Made by a program: the position numbers and the translations under genes. The notes under the pieces are model-generated. The model saw nothing but the letters and a program-made list of their open reading frames with translations. It ran no database searches and was not told the origin of the DNA. Positions 26,237 through 35,056 of a stretch of DNA of 64,000 nucleotides are shown here, one piece after another; position 1 is the first letter of the stretch, and the number at the start of each line of letters is the position of its first letter. The stretch comes from Streptomyces cucumeris (GTDB taxonomy: Bacteria > Actinomycetota > Actinomycetes > Streptomycetales > Streptomycetaceae). The stretch covers positions 53,506 to 117,505 of the forward strand of contig NZ_JANCLX010000028.1 in NCBI RefSeq assembly GCF_024295805.1, in the 5' to 3' direction.

Positions 26237-28552
26237 TTATGTGAGGGTGAGTTGTCCAGCAAGTTTGTTGGCGTGTGCCCGGGGTGGGGCTGTGGGTGAT
26301 TGTCGGATGCGGTGGTCGAGGGCAGTGAAGCGGCGTCGGGTGTGGGTGTTGGCGAGGGCTTGATGGACGGCGGCAGGCTGGCCGATGAGCATGACGCCGC
26401 GGCGTGCGCGGGTGACGGCGGTGTAGAGCAGGTTGCGTTGGAGTAGTTGGCTGGCCGAGGTGGCTACCGGGATGACGACGTAGGGGTATTCGCTGCCCTG
26501 GGATCGTTGGACGGTCAGGGCGTAGGCGTGGAGGAGTTCGTCGAGGTCGGTGAAGTGGTAGGGGACGCTTTCGCCGTCGGTCAGGGTGACGGTGAGGTAG
26601 TGGTCTTGGGCGTCGATGGCGGTGATGGTGCCGCTGGTTCCGTTGAAGACGCCGTTGTTCCCGCGGTGGGGTTGGTTGCGGATCTGCAGGACGCGGTCTC
26701 CGAGGCGGAAGATCCGGCCTTCGTGGTGGTGCTGGGGTTTGTCGGGTGTGTGGGGGTTGAGACGGTCCTGCAGTTGCATGTTGAGGGCAAGGGTGCCGGT
26801 CACGTGGCGTCGTGCGGGGCAGAGGACCTGGATGTCCTCGGACGTCGTGGTGAAGTGCCGCGGAATGTGTGTGGCGACGAGGTCGACGACGTGTTGAGCG
26901 ATGTGGTCGGCATCTTCAAGGGGTCGGCAGCCGAAGATGCCTGGTGCGGGCTGGGGCGGCCGGCCTCGCAGGATGCGGTGCGCGTTGTCGATGATCGCCG
27001 TGCTGCCGTCATCCTGGCGGAAGATGCGGGTGAGCTGGGTGCGGGGGATTTCAGGGACGGCCAGAAGGTCTCGCAGGACGCGGCCCGGCCCGACGCTGGG
27101 GAGCTGGTCGGTGTCGCCGACCAGGAGCAGATGACAGCCTGTGCGGATGGCCGCGGTGAGTCTGGCAGCGAGCTGGACGTCGAGTATGGAGGCTTCGTCG
27201 ATGACGATGAGGTCGGCTGTGTCCATCGGCGTGTGCTCGCCGCGGCTGCCGGAGGGTCTGGGTGGGGGGTTGAGCAGACGGTGGATGGTCGTGGCCGGGT
27301 GTCCGGCGGCTTCCTCCATGCGCTTGGCAGCTTTCCCGGTGGGCGCAGCCAGCGCGATGCTGATCCCGGCTGTGTTGGCGACGGCGACGAGGGTGCGCAG
27401 GGTATGGGTTTTGCCGCAGCCGGGGCCTCCGGTCAGGACCGATAGGGGTGTGGTGAGCGCGGTCCGGACAGCGTGCTGCTGCTCGTCGGTCAGGTTGTCG
27501 GGAGCGACCTGGGTGAGCTCGCTGACCCAGTCGGTGTGGTCAGCCAGGGTGGGCGGGGTGCGGTGGAGGCGCAGGATGTCTTCGGCCAGGCCGGCCTCGG
27601 CTCGGTGCATGGATGTGAGGCTGACGACGGTGGTCGCGTGAAAGAGCTCCGTGTCTTCGGCAGCGGGCACGGGGAGGTTTTCGAGGACCGTCTCGCCGCG
27701 GGAGCGCAGGGTGTTCAGGGCCTGGCGCAGGATCGGGTCTTCGAGGATGTCGGTGGTGGTGGGGTCGTGGTCGGTGAGGAGGTGGCGGGTGCGGGCGAGG
27801 AGGACGCGTTCGGGCAGGTGGCAGTCGCCTCGGGTGCGGGCTTGGGTGAGGGTGTGGAGGAGGGCTGCCTGGAGGCGTTGGTTGCTGTGTTTGGGGATGC
27901 CGACGGCGAGGGCGATGCGGTCTGCGGTGTCGAATCCGACGCCATGGATGTCGTGGCAGAGCTGGTAGGGCGTGTGCCGGACCACCTCCATGGGGTCGCG
28001 GTCGCTGTCGGTGTAGGTCTGGTAGATCTTCACCGCCAGGTGGGCTGAAATGTTGAGGCCCTGGAGGAAGACCATGATTTCGGCGATGGCTTTCTGGGTT
28101 TGCCACGCCTGGGCGATGCGTTCGAGGCGGGTGGGGCCGATGCCGGTGACTTCCAGGAGGCGTTGGGGTTCGGTGTCGATGATGTGCAGGGTCTGGTCCC
28201 CGAAGTGGTTGACGATGGCGGTGGCGAGTGTTTCGCCGATGCCGTGGATGAGTCCGGAGGCGAGGTAGAGGCGGGTAGCGCGGGTGGTGGCGGGGAGTGT
28301 CCTGTGGCAGACCTCGGTCTTGAACTGGTCTCCGTAGCGGGGGTGGTGGGTCCAGGTGCCGGTCAGGCGGAGACTCTCTCCCGGTTGTGTGCCGAATAGC
28401 GCTTTGCCGACGGCGGTGACCGTCTGTGGTGCGCGGTCGTCCTCTGCGACGGTCAGGCGGAGCACGGTGTGATGGTCGTGGGTGACGTGGACGAGGTGGT
28501 CGACGATTCCGTCGACGCAGTCGCGAGGTGGTGGGCCGGTCAGGGCGGTCAC
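26237..28552 (-). CDS. RecD2-type ATP-dependent DNA helicase
   Basis: A 771-residue SF1B helicase. The N-terminus has an OB-like region and helix-hairpin-helix segments (GLIHGIGETLATAIV, VTGIGPTRLERI, DIHGVGFDTADRIA). The motor has Walker A GGPGCGKTHTL, ADLIVIDEASILD (Walker B), LVGDTDQLPSVGPG (motif III) and HAYALTVQRSQGSEY with NLLYTAVTRAR near the end. RecD2 helicases unwind 5'-3' and act in repair and replication; mobile elements carry versions too. It overlaps the upstream minus-strand frame by four bases (GTGA, 28549-28552) and neighbours plasmid-like genes, so a mobile-element function is likely. Confidence 0.9.
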   Translation of the reverse strand: MTALTGPPPRDCVDGIVDHLVHVTHDHHTVLRLTVAEDDRAPQTVTAVGKALFGTQPGESLRLTGTWTHHPRYGDQFKTEVCHRTLPATTRATRLYLASGLIHGIGETLATAIVNHFGDQTLHIIDTEPQRLLEVTGIGPTRLERIAQAWQTQKAIAEIMVFLQGLNISAHLAVKIYQTYTDSDRDPMEVVRHTPYQLCHDIHGVGFDTADRIALAVGIPKHSNQRLQAALLHTLTQARTRGDCHLPERVLLARTRHLLTDHDPTTTDILEDPILRQALNTLRSRGETVLENLPVPAAEDTELFHATTVVSLTSMHRAEAGLAEDILRLHRTPPTLADHTDWVSELTQVAPDNLTDEQQHAVRTALTTPLSVLTGGPGCGKTHTLRTLVAVANTAGISIALAAPTGKAAKRMEEAAGHPATTIHRLLNPPPRPSGSRGEHTPMDTADLIVIDEASILDVQLAARLTAAIRTGCHLLLVGDTDQLPSVGPGRVLRDLLAVPEIPRTQLTRIFRQDDGSTAIIDNAHRILRGRPPQPAPGIFGCRPLEDADHIAQHVVDLVATHIPRHFTTTSEDIQVLCPARRHVTGTLALNMQLQDRLNPHTPDKPQHHHEGRIFRLGDRVLQIRNQPHRGNNGVFNGTSGTITAIDAQDHYLTVTLTDGESVPYHFTDLDELLHAYALTVQRSQGSEYPYVVIPVATSASQLLQRNLLYTAVTRARRGVMLIGQPAAVHQALANTHTRRRFTALDHRIRQSPTAPPRAHANKLAGQLTLT

Positions 28553-28843
28553 GAGGTTCTCTTCTCAGCGGGCTGGGTCCGGGCGGCGGGTCGCTGATGC
28601 GGCCGGTTGCGCTCTGATTGGTGTCCGTGTGGACACTGCTGGCATGGGCGTTGAGCAGCGTGTTCGGTGTCCCAGACGCGCAGACCCGGTGCAGTGGTGG
28701 GTGGTGGCGCTGGTGATGGCGTGCTCGAGGCCCACGGGGGCTTTGGTTTCCGGGCTGCTGAGCCGTTCAGGACGGTGGGGATGGTGCCGGCCAGGGCGAG
28801 CGGCGGCTTCCTGCGGCTCAGGTCGCGGAAGAATCGGCGTCTG
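28549..28843 (-). CDS. Possible small protein translationally coupled to RecD2
   Basis: This frame ends TCGTGA exactly at the helicase GTG start, the four-base overlap normal for real adjacent genes. The product is Arg/Pro/Ala-rich with a Cys-Cys-His segment (RPCQQCPHGHQSERN). The true start is unclear; the frame continues into the DUF6083 gene. An ATG at 28848 in another frame stops after nine codons. It may be the 3' end of a decayed gene. Confidence 0.3.
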
Positions 28844-29722
28844 TCATCTGCGGCCTTTGCGAGTGGGCGGAGTGTCGGGCAGGTGATGGCGGATGTGCTG
28901 GTGGTGGGTGTGGGAGTTGAAGGGCTCCCAGGTGGTGCGGGCGATGTCGGCAGCGTCTGGGGCGATGGCATGGGTGGTGCAGCGTTGGGCGCGCCAGCGC
29001 AGTTGTTCGCTGTATGGGAGGTGGGTGAGGTCGTAGAGGGCGATCCACCATTCGGGGATCGGTAGGTGGTCTGGCTGGTGGTCTGAGTGGAGGGGCGCCA
29101 GGATCCAGGTGCCGGGGAGAGCGTCGGTGTCGAGGACGGGGTAGGGGCAGCGGCGGCGGGCGCGGGTCTGGGCTACGCAGGGGATGTGTTCGAGGGGGCT
29201 GGGGGCGAGGTAGCGCAGACACAGGAATTGGACGACCGGCCGGGCTTCAGGCGGTGCCGGTACGCAGGTGGGTGGGCCAAGGTGCGGGGGTGGGGGTGGT
29301 GTGAAGTGGCCGGTGTCCTGTAGGCGTCGTGAGGTGAGGGCCAGGTTGCGGCGCAGGGTGTCCAGTGTGTGGTTGCCGGGCTGTGCGGGGGTGGCGGGGC
29401 ACAGGGCGCGGTGGCGTACGCGGCACCAGGGGGAACCGTCACCGGCTGGGTGGGCGATGCCGGTGTCGATGTGCCAGCGCTGGCTTGGGGGGACGGTGGA
29501 GGCGGGGAGTTCGTGGGGGTGGAGTGGTACGGGGTTGTGGCCGGCTGTGCGGTCGTACCACTCGATGTGGTTTCCGCAGTCGGAGCATCGGCTCTGCTGG
29601 GCGGTGCGCAGCAGGCGGGTGGGGCTGTCCGGGGCTACGCGCAGGAAGCGCGGGAGTCGGCGGTTTTTGTAGCTGCCGTCCCAGGCCAGGTCTCCGGCTG
29701 CGGAGGTGTTGGTGGCGTGCAT
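28844..29722 (-). CDS. DUF6083-like protein
   Basis: A 292-residue protein of a Streptomyces-specific family. A Cys-Asp-Cys-Gly segment (CSDCGNHIEWYDR) is followed by PVPLHPHELPAS, then IAHPAGDGSPWCRVRHRALC, which together look like a zinc-binding module. The C-terminal half has LEHIPCVAQTRARRRCPYPV and an acidic-aromatic tail. No enzymatic motif is seen. Family members sit on plasmids, chromosome arms and beside XRE regulators, as here. The ATG at 29722 is chosen as the first position from which homologous sequence begins; the frame is open upstream. Confidence 0.6.
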   Translation of the reverse strand: MHATNTSAAGDLAWDGSYKNRRLPRFLRVAPDSPTRLLRTAQQSRCSDCGNHIEWYDRTAGHNPVPLHPHELPASTVPPSQRWHIDTGIAHPAGDGSPWCRVRHRALCPATPAQPGNHTLDTLRRNLALTSRRLQDTGHFTPPPPPHLGPPTCVPAPPEARPVVQFLCLRYLAPSPLEHIPCVAQTRARRRCPYPVLDTDALPGTWILAPLHSDHQPDHLPIPEWWIALYDLTHLPYSEQLRWRAQRCTTHAIAPDAADIARTTWEPFNSHTHHQHIRHHLPDTPPTRKGRR

Positions 29723-29901
29723 GTGCGGGAAGCTGACAGCCGACACGCTGCGAGGTGTGCAGGATTGCCGCCGGTGTCCCCTGAGCGGCCGCAAGCGGTC
29801 GCATGTGCGTTCTTCTCTCGGACTGGCGTTCTGGGGGCGTCGTCAGTTCGGGTGGCGCCGATTGCTGGGGCTCGGGCGGGTCTTGCGTGGGAGCAGGCGG
29901 G

Positions 29902-30165
29902 TCAGGGGGTCGGCGTTGCCGGTGGTTCGTGGCCTTCGCAGAGGGTGCCCAGGAGTTGGTCGATGGGGGTGTCCAGGGCGTGGGCGAGGGCGTGCCAGGT
30001 CTGGAGGGTGCCGATGGTGCGGCCCTGCTCGATCTCGATGAACGTGCGGCGTGACAGGCCGCTTCGGGCGGCGAGTTCGTCGTAGCTCCATCCGCGTGTG
30101 GCCCGCAGCCGGGAGAGCTCGAGGCGGAGCTCGTCGAGGTTGGGGTCGGGCGGGAAGATCGTCAC
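29902..30165 (-). CDS. XRE-family repressor
   Basis: An 87-residue DNA-binding protein taking the GTG at 30165. The HTH is WSYDELAARSGLSRRTFIEIEQG, with a further helical segment to QLLGTL. It is small, like phage and plasmid repressors. The 5' side faces a plus-strand Cys-rich gene across a region with three copies of a 17-bp motif, the nearest only 15 bp from this start, so autorepression is likely. Confidence 0.75.
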   Translation of the reverse strand: MTIFPPDPNLDELRLELSRLRATRGWSYDELAARSGLSRRTFIEIEQGRTIGTLQTWHALAHALDTPIDQLLGTLCEGHEPPATPTP

Positions 30166-30179
30166 CCGCCTATCGCACG

Positions 30180-30262
30180 GTGCAGACCCCTGCCCTGTCA
30201 GTGCAGACCTCTGCCCTATTTCGACCGGAGTCGCCCCGCCCAACAGGGCAGAGGTCTGCACT
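30180..30262. promoter_or_regulatory. Triple operator: two direct and one inverted copy of a 17-bp motif
   Basis: GTGCAGACCCCTGCCCT (30180-30196) and GTGCAGACCTCTGCCCT (30201-30217) lie 21 bp apart. AGGGCAGAGGTCTGCAC (30245-30261) is the exact inverse of the second copy, giving an 18-bp perfect arm when one flanking base is included (30200-30217 with 30245-30262). The block fills the divergent promoter between the XRE repressor and the Cys-rich gene. Confidence 0.7.
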
Positions 30263-30352
30263 ACTGTGCCGCCGCCAGCCCGCTCACACCCGAAAACGGG
30301 AGCCACGGGCATGGCCGGCTGCCCTCAAGCACAGGACGGAGGATGACGACCC

Positions 30353-30841
30353 ATGGGGTCCGGCGCGACCACTCCCCCGGTACGGCGCACCTGGACGGTG
30401 GAGATCCGCCAGCAGGCCCGCGGGCGGGTCCTGCTGTGCCCGCACTGCGGCCCCACACCAGTCAGCACCGGGCCCACGGCTGTCCGCACGACTGTGGTGA
30501 CCCACCTTGCGCACCACGCACGCAACGAGGACCTGGCACCTCACTTGCGGATCTGCCAGTGCGGCGAACACACCTGCCGCTGGCACCCACGCCACCGCGG
30601 CTGCGACGGCCCCCTGGCACTACACCTCGCCCGCGACCGCAGCGGCAGCCTCTGGCGCCTGGCCGACACCTGCCGCGCCTGCGCGATGGTCACTCCGCAC
30701 TCAGCAGTGGTGCCCGAACCCCGGAACGTTCCCTATACCAGCGCTCCCGCTACCCCTGCGCCGCTTCAGGAAGAGGATGTCAGCTGCGGAACCTTCGACA
30801 GCCACCTCTGGTGGACCGACGAACCACATCTTCTCTTCTGA
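30353..30841 (+). CDS. Small Cys/His-rich protein
   Basis: A 162-residue protein with several putative zinc-binding pairs: LLCPHCG, ICQCGEHTCRWH, GCDGP and TCRACAM. Similar small proteins accompany XRE regulators on Streptomyces plasmids and integrative elements; function is unknown. GGAGG at 30338-30342 precedes the ATG. Another ATG at 30343 opens a different frame without sensible composition. Expression is probably controlled by the XRE repressor through the triple operator. Confidence 0.6.
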   Translation: MGSGATTPPVRRTWTVEIRQQARGRVLLCPHCGPTPVSTGPTAVRTTVVTHLAHHARNEDLAPHLRICQCGEHTCRWHPRHRGCDGPLALHLARDRSGSLWRLADTCRACAMVTPHSAVVPEPRNVPYTSAPATPAPLQEEDVSCGTFDSHLWWTDEPHLLF

Positions 30842-30896
30842 CCGGACGACCTCCCTGCCTCCTCCCACGGACGGTTCCCCAGATGGATAAGGCTGG

Positions 30897-31265
30897 CTAA
30901 GCGATGAGCCGTACGAGAAGGAAGAGCACCAGGAGGGCTCCCAGGGCCGCCCCGGCGATCTGCCAGATTCTCTGCTGCGAGGGCAGGACGAGCACCCGAG
31001 GCGAGGCAGCTGTGGGGAAGACGTAATAGACCCGGTGCGAGTGCTGGGCGACCTCGACGCGGGCCAGGCGCATGTAATTGAAGGTGGCCTGCCGCCCGAT
31101 CTCGGCCTCGTGCGGCGTGAGGTAGGACTGCGCGAGGTCACGGAACTGGTCTGTCATATCGGCAGGCAGCGTGTCTTTGTGAATCAGGTTCGTCCGGTTC
31201 CAGTTGCCACTCTCACGCGCGCCTTCCCAGGCACGGTACGGAAGGCCTGTCTTGGGGGTGTTCAC
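30897..31265 (-). CDS. Unknown protein with C-terminal membrane anchor
   Basis: A 122-residue protein starting with GTG. The first 95 residues are soluble and charged. The last 25 (IAGAALGALLVLFLLVRLIA) form one transmembrane helix, so it is probably tail-anchored with the bulk in the cytoplasm. No family is recognised. It heads a minus-strand group of small unknown genes up to 33796. Confidence 0.55.
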   Translation of the reverse strand: MNTPKTGLPYRAWEGARESGNWNRTNLIHKDTLPADMTDQFRDLAQSYLTPHEAEIGRQATFNYMRLARVEVAQHSHRVYYVFPTAASPRVLVLPSQQRIWQIAGAALGALLVLFLLVRLIA

Positions 31266-31300
31266 GAGTAGGTCTGATCAGGGGCCGAGGACACCTGCTG

Positions 31301-31337
31301 GAGATCGTTTCCCATCCCATCGTAGATCGTTTCCCAG
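31301..31337. repeat. Two AGATCGTTTCCCA direct repeats
   Basis: The 13-mer AGATCGTTTCCCA occurs at about 31302-31314 and 31324-31336 in the gap between two small genes. It may be the end of a vanished insertion element or a regulator site. Confidence 0.35.
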
Positions 31338-31370
31338 CATCAGGCACCTGCCAAGTTGGTAGCAGCCCGA

Positions 31371-31931
31371 TCACCAGGCGCGGTCCCGCCACTCCTCAGC
31401 GGGGATGCGGCCTTCGGTGACATCACAGCAGCGCTCGGCCCAGGTGGAGGCGACCAACACCGGCCTGCTCAAGACAACGTCTCCGGCACGCTGGGCACGT
31501 AGGACGACTCCGAGCGTCTCGGAGCCTGGGTCGGCATGCTGGGAGTACCGCAGGTCGTGGCCGTTCGTGGACGTGTACTCGGAGAAGGCATCCTCGAGCT
31601 CGGACGGGACCCGGCCAACGAGCCGCAGCCCGCCCAGGGTGACTTGTGGACCTCGAAGTGCGCTGACGGCCACGCAGGCCAGGCGCCCTGCGTCGTAGTA
31701 GGCGGTGACAGTCGGCGCGATGGGTGCCGCGACGAGGGCGAATTCTGAACACACCACGGGGCTGTCGTAGCCGCCACGGGTGACGAAGGGCCTCAACATG
31801 TTCGCGGCTGCTGCAGCCGCTTCGTCGTGCGACATTCCGAACCGCAGCGGTCCAACACCCTCACCAGGGAGCATCTCCCATTGAACTCGGTCAGCCTCGT
31901 TGGCAACCGCCCAGACACCCACCTTCCACAC
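31371..31931 (-). CDS. Unknown protein, immunity-like
   Basis: Up to 186 residues; the segment GEGVGPLRFGMSHDEA is a block often seen near the N-terminus of small cytoplasmic proteins in toxin/immunity loci. Starts at 31931 (GTG) or 31874 (ATG, beginning just before that block) are both possible. It lacks a signal peptide or membrane segment. It is clustered with DUF4253 and DUF4259 genes on the same strand. Confidence 0.5.
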   Translation of the reverse strand: MWKVGVWAVANEADRVQWEMLPGEGVGPLRFGMSHDEAAAAAANMLRPFVTRGGYDSPVVCSEFALVAAPIAPTVTAYYDAGRLACVAVSALRGPQVTLGGLRLVGRVPSELEDAFSEYTSTNGHDLRYSQHADPGSETLGVVLRAQRAGDVVLSRPVLVASTWAERCCDVTEGRIPAEEWRDRAW

Positions 31932-32084
31932 CGCCTCCCCTTGATCACGCAGTCGTCTACCAGGCTGCCCACGCTATCGGCCTCCCCGCGCACAGTTAGT
32001 CTCGGCTTCACGGGGCCGGCCGGGACGCACGGCCCACTCGAAGGCCGCTTCTCTCGGGAATGGAAGTGTTTCTTGGGAAGCCGG

Positions 32085-32897
32085 TCAGTCCCACCAGAAG
32101 TCCCAGTGATGGGCACCGGCGATCCGCTCGGCGTACGCGGCCAGTGTGTACGGCCTGCTGCCCTGCCAGATGTTGTCCGGGCAGAAGGCGAAGTGCTCGG
32201 CCGCGAGCAGGAGAGCCTCGTGCTCGTCCACAGGTGGCGCGGCGATGCTGAGGTGCAGGGTGGAGAACCCGACCGCGACGACACGGGCGCCGAACCGCTG
32301 CTCCCAGTCACGGACGACGGCAGAGAATTTCGCGGTGTCGTTGTCGTAGTTGCAGGGTCCTTCCCAACCCGCGACCGCGAGCGCCTCCGCTCCGGATGCT
32401 GCGGCGACCAGCCCAAGCCGGGTCTGTGGGCGCTCGGCGAGGAACGCCTGCGCGTATTCGGCGGCCAGTTGATCGGGATTCGTTGTTGGCTCGCTCCCAG
32501 CCGCGAGGCCGGGCCAGGTCTGTCCGAAGGGGGCCGTGACGGCGAGGCGCCGGTCGGTGTCGAGGATGTCGTCGTCTTCGTCGACAGTTGTGTAGGTCGC
32601 CCACCACTGTGCGAGGAGGTCGGCAGGGTCGTGGTTGGCCGGGGAGGACATCTGCTCGGGGAAGACCTCCCCGGATCCCCATGGGCGGAATTCGGCATCG
32701 CCCGGATCCAGAGCTTCGAGCAGCAACGGCCACAGGCCGGAGCGTGTGTGTTCGGCGTGCATCCGCGTCCATAGACCGGCTTCGGCTGGCCCGTCACTGA
32801 TCCATAGGGCCTGTGCGACTCCGTCGCCTTCGTTGCCAGTGATCATCCGGCCGGGAGGGAGGAGACTTTCAAGGCTCAAGCGGGCTTCAAGGGGCAT
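32085..32897 (-). CDS. DUF4253-domain protein
   Basis: A 270-residue protein whose C-terminal 110 residues match DUF4253: ARVVAVGFSTLHLSIAAPP, AAEHFAFCPDNIWQG and AHHWDFWWD at the very end. Members are small soluble proteins found in polymorphic-toxin immunity clusters and genomic islands; molecular function is unknown. The ATG at 32897 is chosen since upstream sequence in the frame is Arg-rich and overlaps the next gene. It lies 33 bp from that gene, so the two are probably cotranscribed. Confidence 0.75.
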   Translation of the reverse strand: MPLEARLSLESLLPPGRMITGNEGDGVAQALWISDGPAEAGLWTRMHAEHTRSGLWPLLLEALDPGDAEFRPWGSGEVFPEQMSSPANHDPADLLAQWWATYTTVDEDDDILDTDRRLAVTAPFGQTWPGLAAGSEPTTNPDQLAAEYAQAFLAERPQTRLGLVAAASGAEALAVAGWEGPCNYDNDTAKFSAVVRDWEQRFGARVVAVGFSTLHLSIAAPPVDEHEALLLAAEHFAFCPDNIWQGSRPYTLAAYAERIAGAHHWDFWWD

Positions 32898-32929
32898 GGT
32901 TTGGCGACTGGTTCTGCGACCGGTGGGTG

Positions 32930-33334
32930 TCACTGCGGGGTACCGGCCGCTCGATCGCGGAACTGTTGGAAGGCGGGCCAACCCGACGCGCGGCCCGGAG
33001 CGAGCAGGCCCCCTTCGGCGCAGTCCAGTGCTTTGCACCGCAGAGCTTCGGCAAGACGGAGGACGGGCGTCAGTACGTCCTCGCTGGAGCCACGGATGTG
33101 GAGCATGATCGATTCCACTGGGTCTCCTGAGCCGATGTTGAGTTCAATGGACCAAGCGGGGCCGAGAAGTTCGCCCCAGGCAGGGTCCGAGAGGTCGACT
33201 TCGGGAATGGCCTGGGTGACAGCCGCGAGCACGTCGTTGCGCCGGCCGAGCGGGGGTGGGGTGTAGTCGGCGGGGATCTCCTCCATCGAGCTGACGTCGT
33301 CGGGCAGGTGGAGGAGAAGTACGTCCCAGCTCAT
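32930..33334 (-). CDS. Unknown small protein, immunity-like
   Basis: A 134-residue acidic soluble protein beginning MSWDVLLLHLPDDV. The body (EIPADYTPPPLG, then GPAWSIELNIGSGDPVESI) resembles small proteins found beside DUF4253/DUF4259 genes. AAGG upstream of the ATG is a weak ribosome-binding site. It is in the same direction and close to both neighbours. Confidence 0.6.
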   Translation of the reverse strand: MSWDVLLLHLPDDVSSMEEIPADYTPPPLGRRNDVLAAVTQAIPEVDLSDPAWGELLGPAWSIELNIGSGDPVESIMLHIRGSSEDVLTPVLRLAEALRCKALDCAEGGLLAPGRASGWPAFQQFRDRAAGTPQ

Positions 33335-33370
33335 GGTGGCCTTCTGGGTTGGAGTAGCGGTTGCGGTGGG

Positions 33371-33796
33371 TCAGAGCAAGCTGTGCTGTTCTCCCGGCCG
33401 CTTGGGCAGGAGCACGTTCTGCAGACCGCGCATGTTCGCACGCCAGGGGCCGCCGTCCGACTCCGCCCATAGGTCCATCAGCTCGGACGGCTCGGTCATG
33501 ACCCGGTCGAGGGCCTGCAGGGCGAGGTCGCGTAGACCGGTGAGATCAGGAAGGGGCTCTTCCGGCCCATAGGCCGTATCGGCCGGCTCACCCTCAGGGC
33601 ATTGCGCCGCAACGAGGGCAGCCCCAGCCACGGCTCGCTCAGACTCGGGTGCTTCCAGATAGCCCGCAGTGTCGATCACACGGGTGAGAATGCCGCGGAC
33701 AATGCCCTCGCGATCACCCGCCGCCGCCTCATCGAGGTCGCCGCAGAAGTCCGCCGCGGTGTCGTTGTCGAAGGGGCCGACGTCCCACGTACCCAT
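33371..33796 (-). CDS. DUF4259-domain protein
   Basis: A 141-residue protein whose N-terminus MGTWDVGPFDNDTAADFC is diagnostic for DUF4259. The rest is acidic and helical. Function is unknown; the family recurs in immunity-type gene groups. GGGAGAG lies just upstream of the ATG. It is the first gene of the minus-strand run 33796-30897. Confidence 0.8.
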   Translation of the reverse strand: MGTWDVGPFDNDTAADFCGDLDEAAAGDREGIVRGILTRVIDTAGYLEAPESERAVAGAALVAAQCPEGEPADTAYGPEEPLPDLTGLRDLALQALDRVMTEPSELMDLWAESDGGPWRANMRGLQNVLLPKRPGEQHSLL

Positions 33797-34132
33797 GTGC
33801 TCTCCCGATCATGATGTTGACCGGGGCATCCTGACAGAGGCCACTGACAACGCCCGCGCAGTCCAAGGGATGCCGCCAGCCCGCCCGGGTTGAGCTGACA
33901 CTCGCGGTCTGTTTGGCGACCCGCAGCATCATCGCTACCGTACTGCGGCCCAAGCAGCCGTGCTGGCGGGGCAGGCGACGGAAGGCTGGCCGGGGCGGCC
34001 TGGTGTCGGTGCCGCGTGCCAAGGGGCGGGCGACGAAGGCGGTGGACGCCTGCGAACTACTGGCGCAGGCCTTGGTCCCGGCGCCTATGCGGCCTGGGTA
34101 CGATGCGGCCGTCCACGCGAGCATGTCCGATC
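33797..34132. other. Gene-free stretch left of the IS3 element
   Basis: No frame gives a recognised product. Its right end abuts the IS element without a duplicated target, so it was probably joined by rearrangement. Confidence 0.35.
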
Positions 34133-34171
34133 TGAGCTGTACCGAGTTTCGTAGAGTCCGGTGATCTTGTT

Positions 34172-35056
34172 TCAGGCGGACTGCGGGGTTTGCTCCTGGC
34201 TCCACCAGAAGGCTTCCTCGTACTCGGCCGGCGGCACGTAGTCGAGCGCGGAGTGAAGACGCTCTTCGTTGTACCAGGTGATCCACTGGAAGATCGCCCA
34301 CTCGACCTGGTCGACGTCCTTCCAGGGGCCCTGCATCTCGATCAGCTCGGCCTTGAACGTGCCGTTCAGCGCCTCGGCCATCGCGTTGTCATAGCTGTCC
34401 GCGACGGACCCGACCGACGCGGAGGCGCCGATGTCAGCGAGCCGGTCAGTATACCGAATTGATACGTATTGCGACCCTCGGTCGCTGTGATGAATGAGGC
34501 CGGAGTCCTTCTTGATCCTCCGTCTCCACAAGGCCATCTCCAGGGCGTCCAGCGGGAGTTCGGTCCGCATGTGGTTCGCGACCTGCCACCCGACGATCAT
34601 CCGCGAGTGCACGTCCAGGACGAACGCCACATACGCCCACCCCGACCAGGTGCGGACATAGGTCATGTCCGCCACCCACAGCTGATCAGGCCGCGAGGCG
34701 GTGAAGTCGCGGTCGACCAGGTCCGGCGGACGCGGCGCCGACGGCTCTGGAACCGTGGTCCGGCGCCGTCGGCCACGGATGACGCCCTCCAGGCCCAGCT
34801 CGGCCATCAGCCGCTCGACGGTGCAGCGGGCCACCTCGACGCCCTTGCGCCCCAGGGCCCGCGTGATCCGGCGGGCACCATAGGTGCCGCCCGACTCGGC
34901 ATGAATCTCTTCGACCAGCGGCATGAGCTGTTCGTCCCGGAGCCGGCGGGCCGACTTCGGCCGCTTCCTGCGGGCGAAGTACGTCGACGGGGACAGCTCC
35001 AGCACCCGGCAGACGGGATCGACCCCGAGGCCGTGTCCACGCAGGTGGTCGATCAC
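34172..35056 (-). CDS. IS3-family transposase OrfB (integrase core)
   Basis: A 294-residue rve-type catalytic protein. An N-terminal HTH_21 segment (GTYGARRITRALGRKGVEVA) precedes the DDE core: LWVADMTYVRT (first Asp), GLIHHSDRGSQY (second Asp) and SVADSYDNAMAEALNGTFKAEL with the Glu. All three catalytic residues are present. The GTG start overlaps the orfA stop by four bases, allowing coupling. A T6 run inside orfA (near 35093-35098) could allow a -1 shift making an OrfAB fusion. Confidence 0.92.
   Translation of the reverse strand: MIDHLRGHGLGVDPVCRVLELSPSTYFARRKRPKSARRLRDEQLMPLVEEIHAESGGTYGARRITRALGRKGVEVARCTVERLMAELGLEGVIRGRRRRTTVPEPSAPRPPDLVDRDFTASRPDQLWVADMTYVRTWSGWAYVAFVLDVHSRMIVGWQVANHMRTELPLDALEMALWRRRIKKDSGLIHHSDRGSQYVSIRYTDRLADIGASASVGSVADSYDNAMAEALNGTFKAELIEMQGPWKDVDQVEWAIFQWITWYNEERLHSALDYVPPAEYEEAFWWSQEQTPQSA

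Noticed and set aside
26447..28399. Long plus-strand frames opposite the RecD2 gene (Gly/Val/Asp-rich)
   Set aside because: They mirror the third-position GC bias of the real minus-strand helicase and show no motifs.
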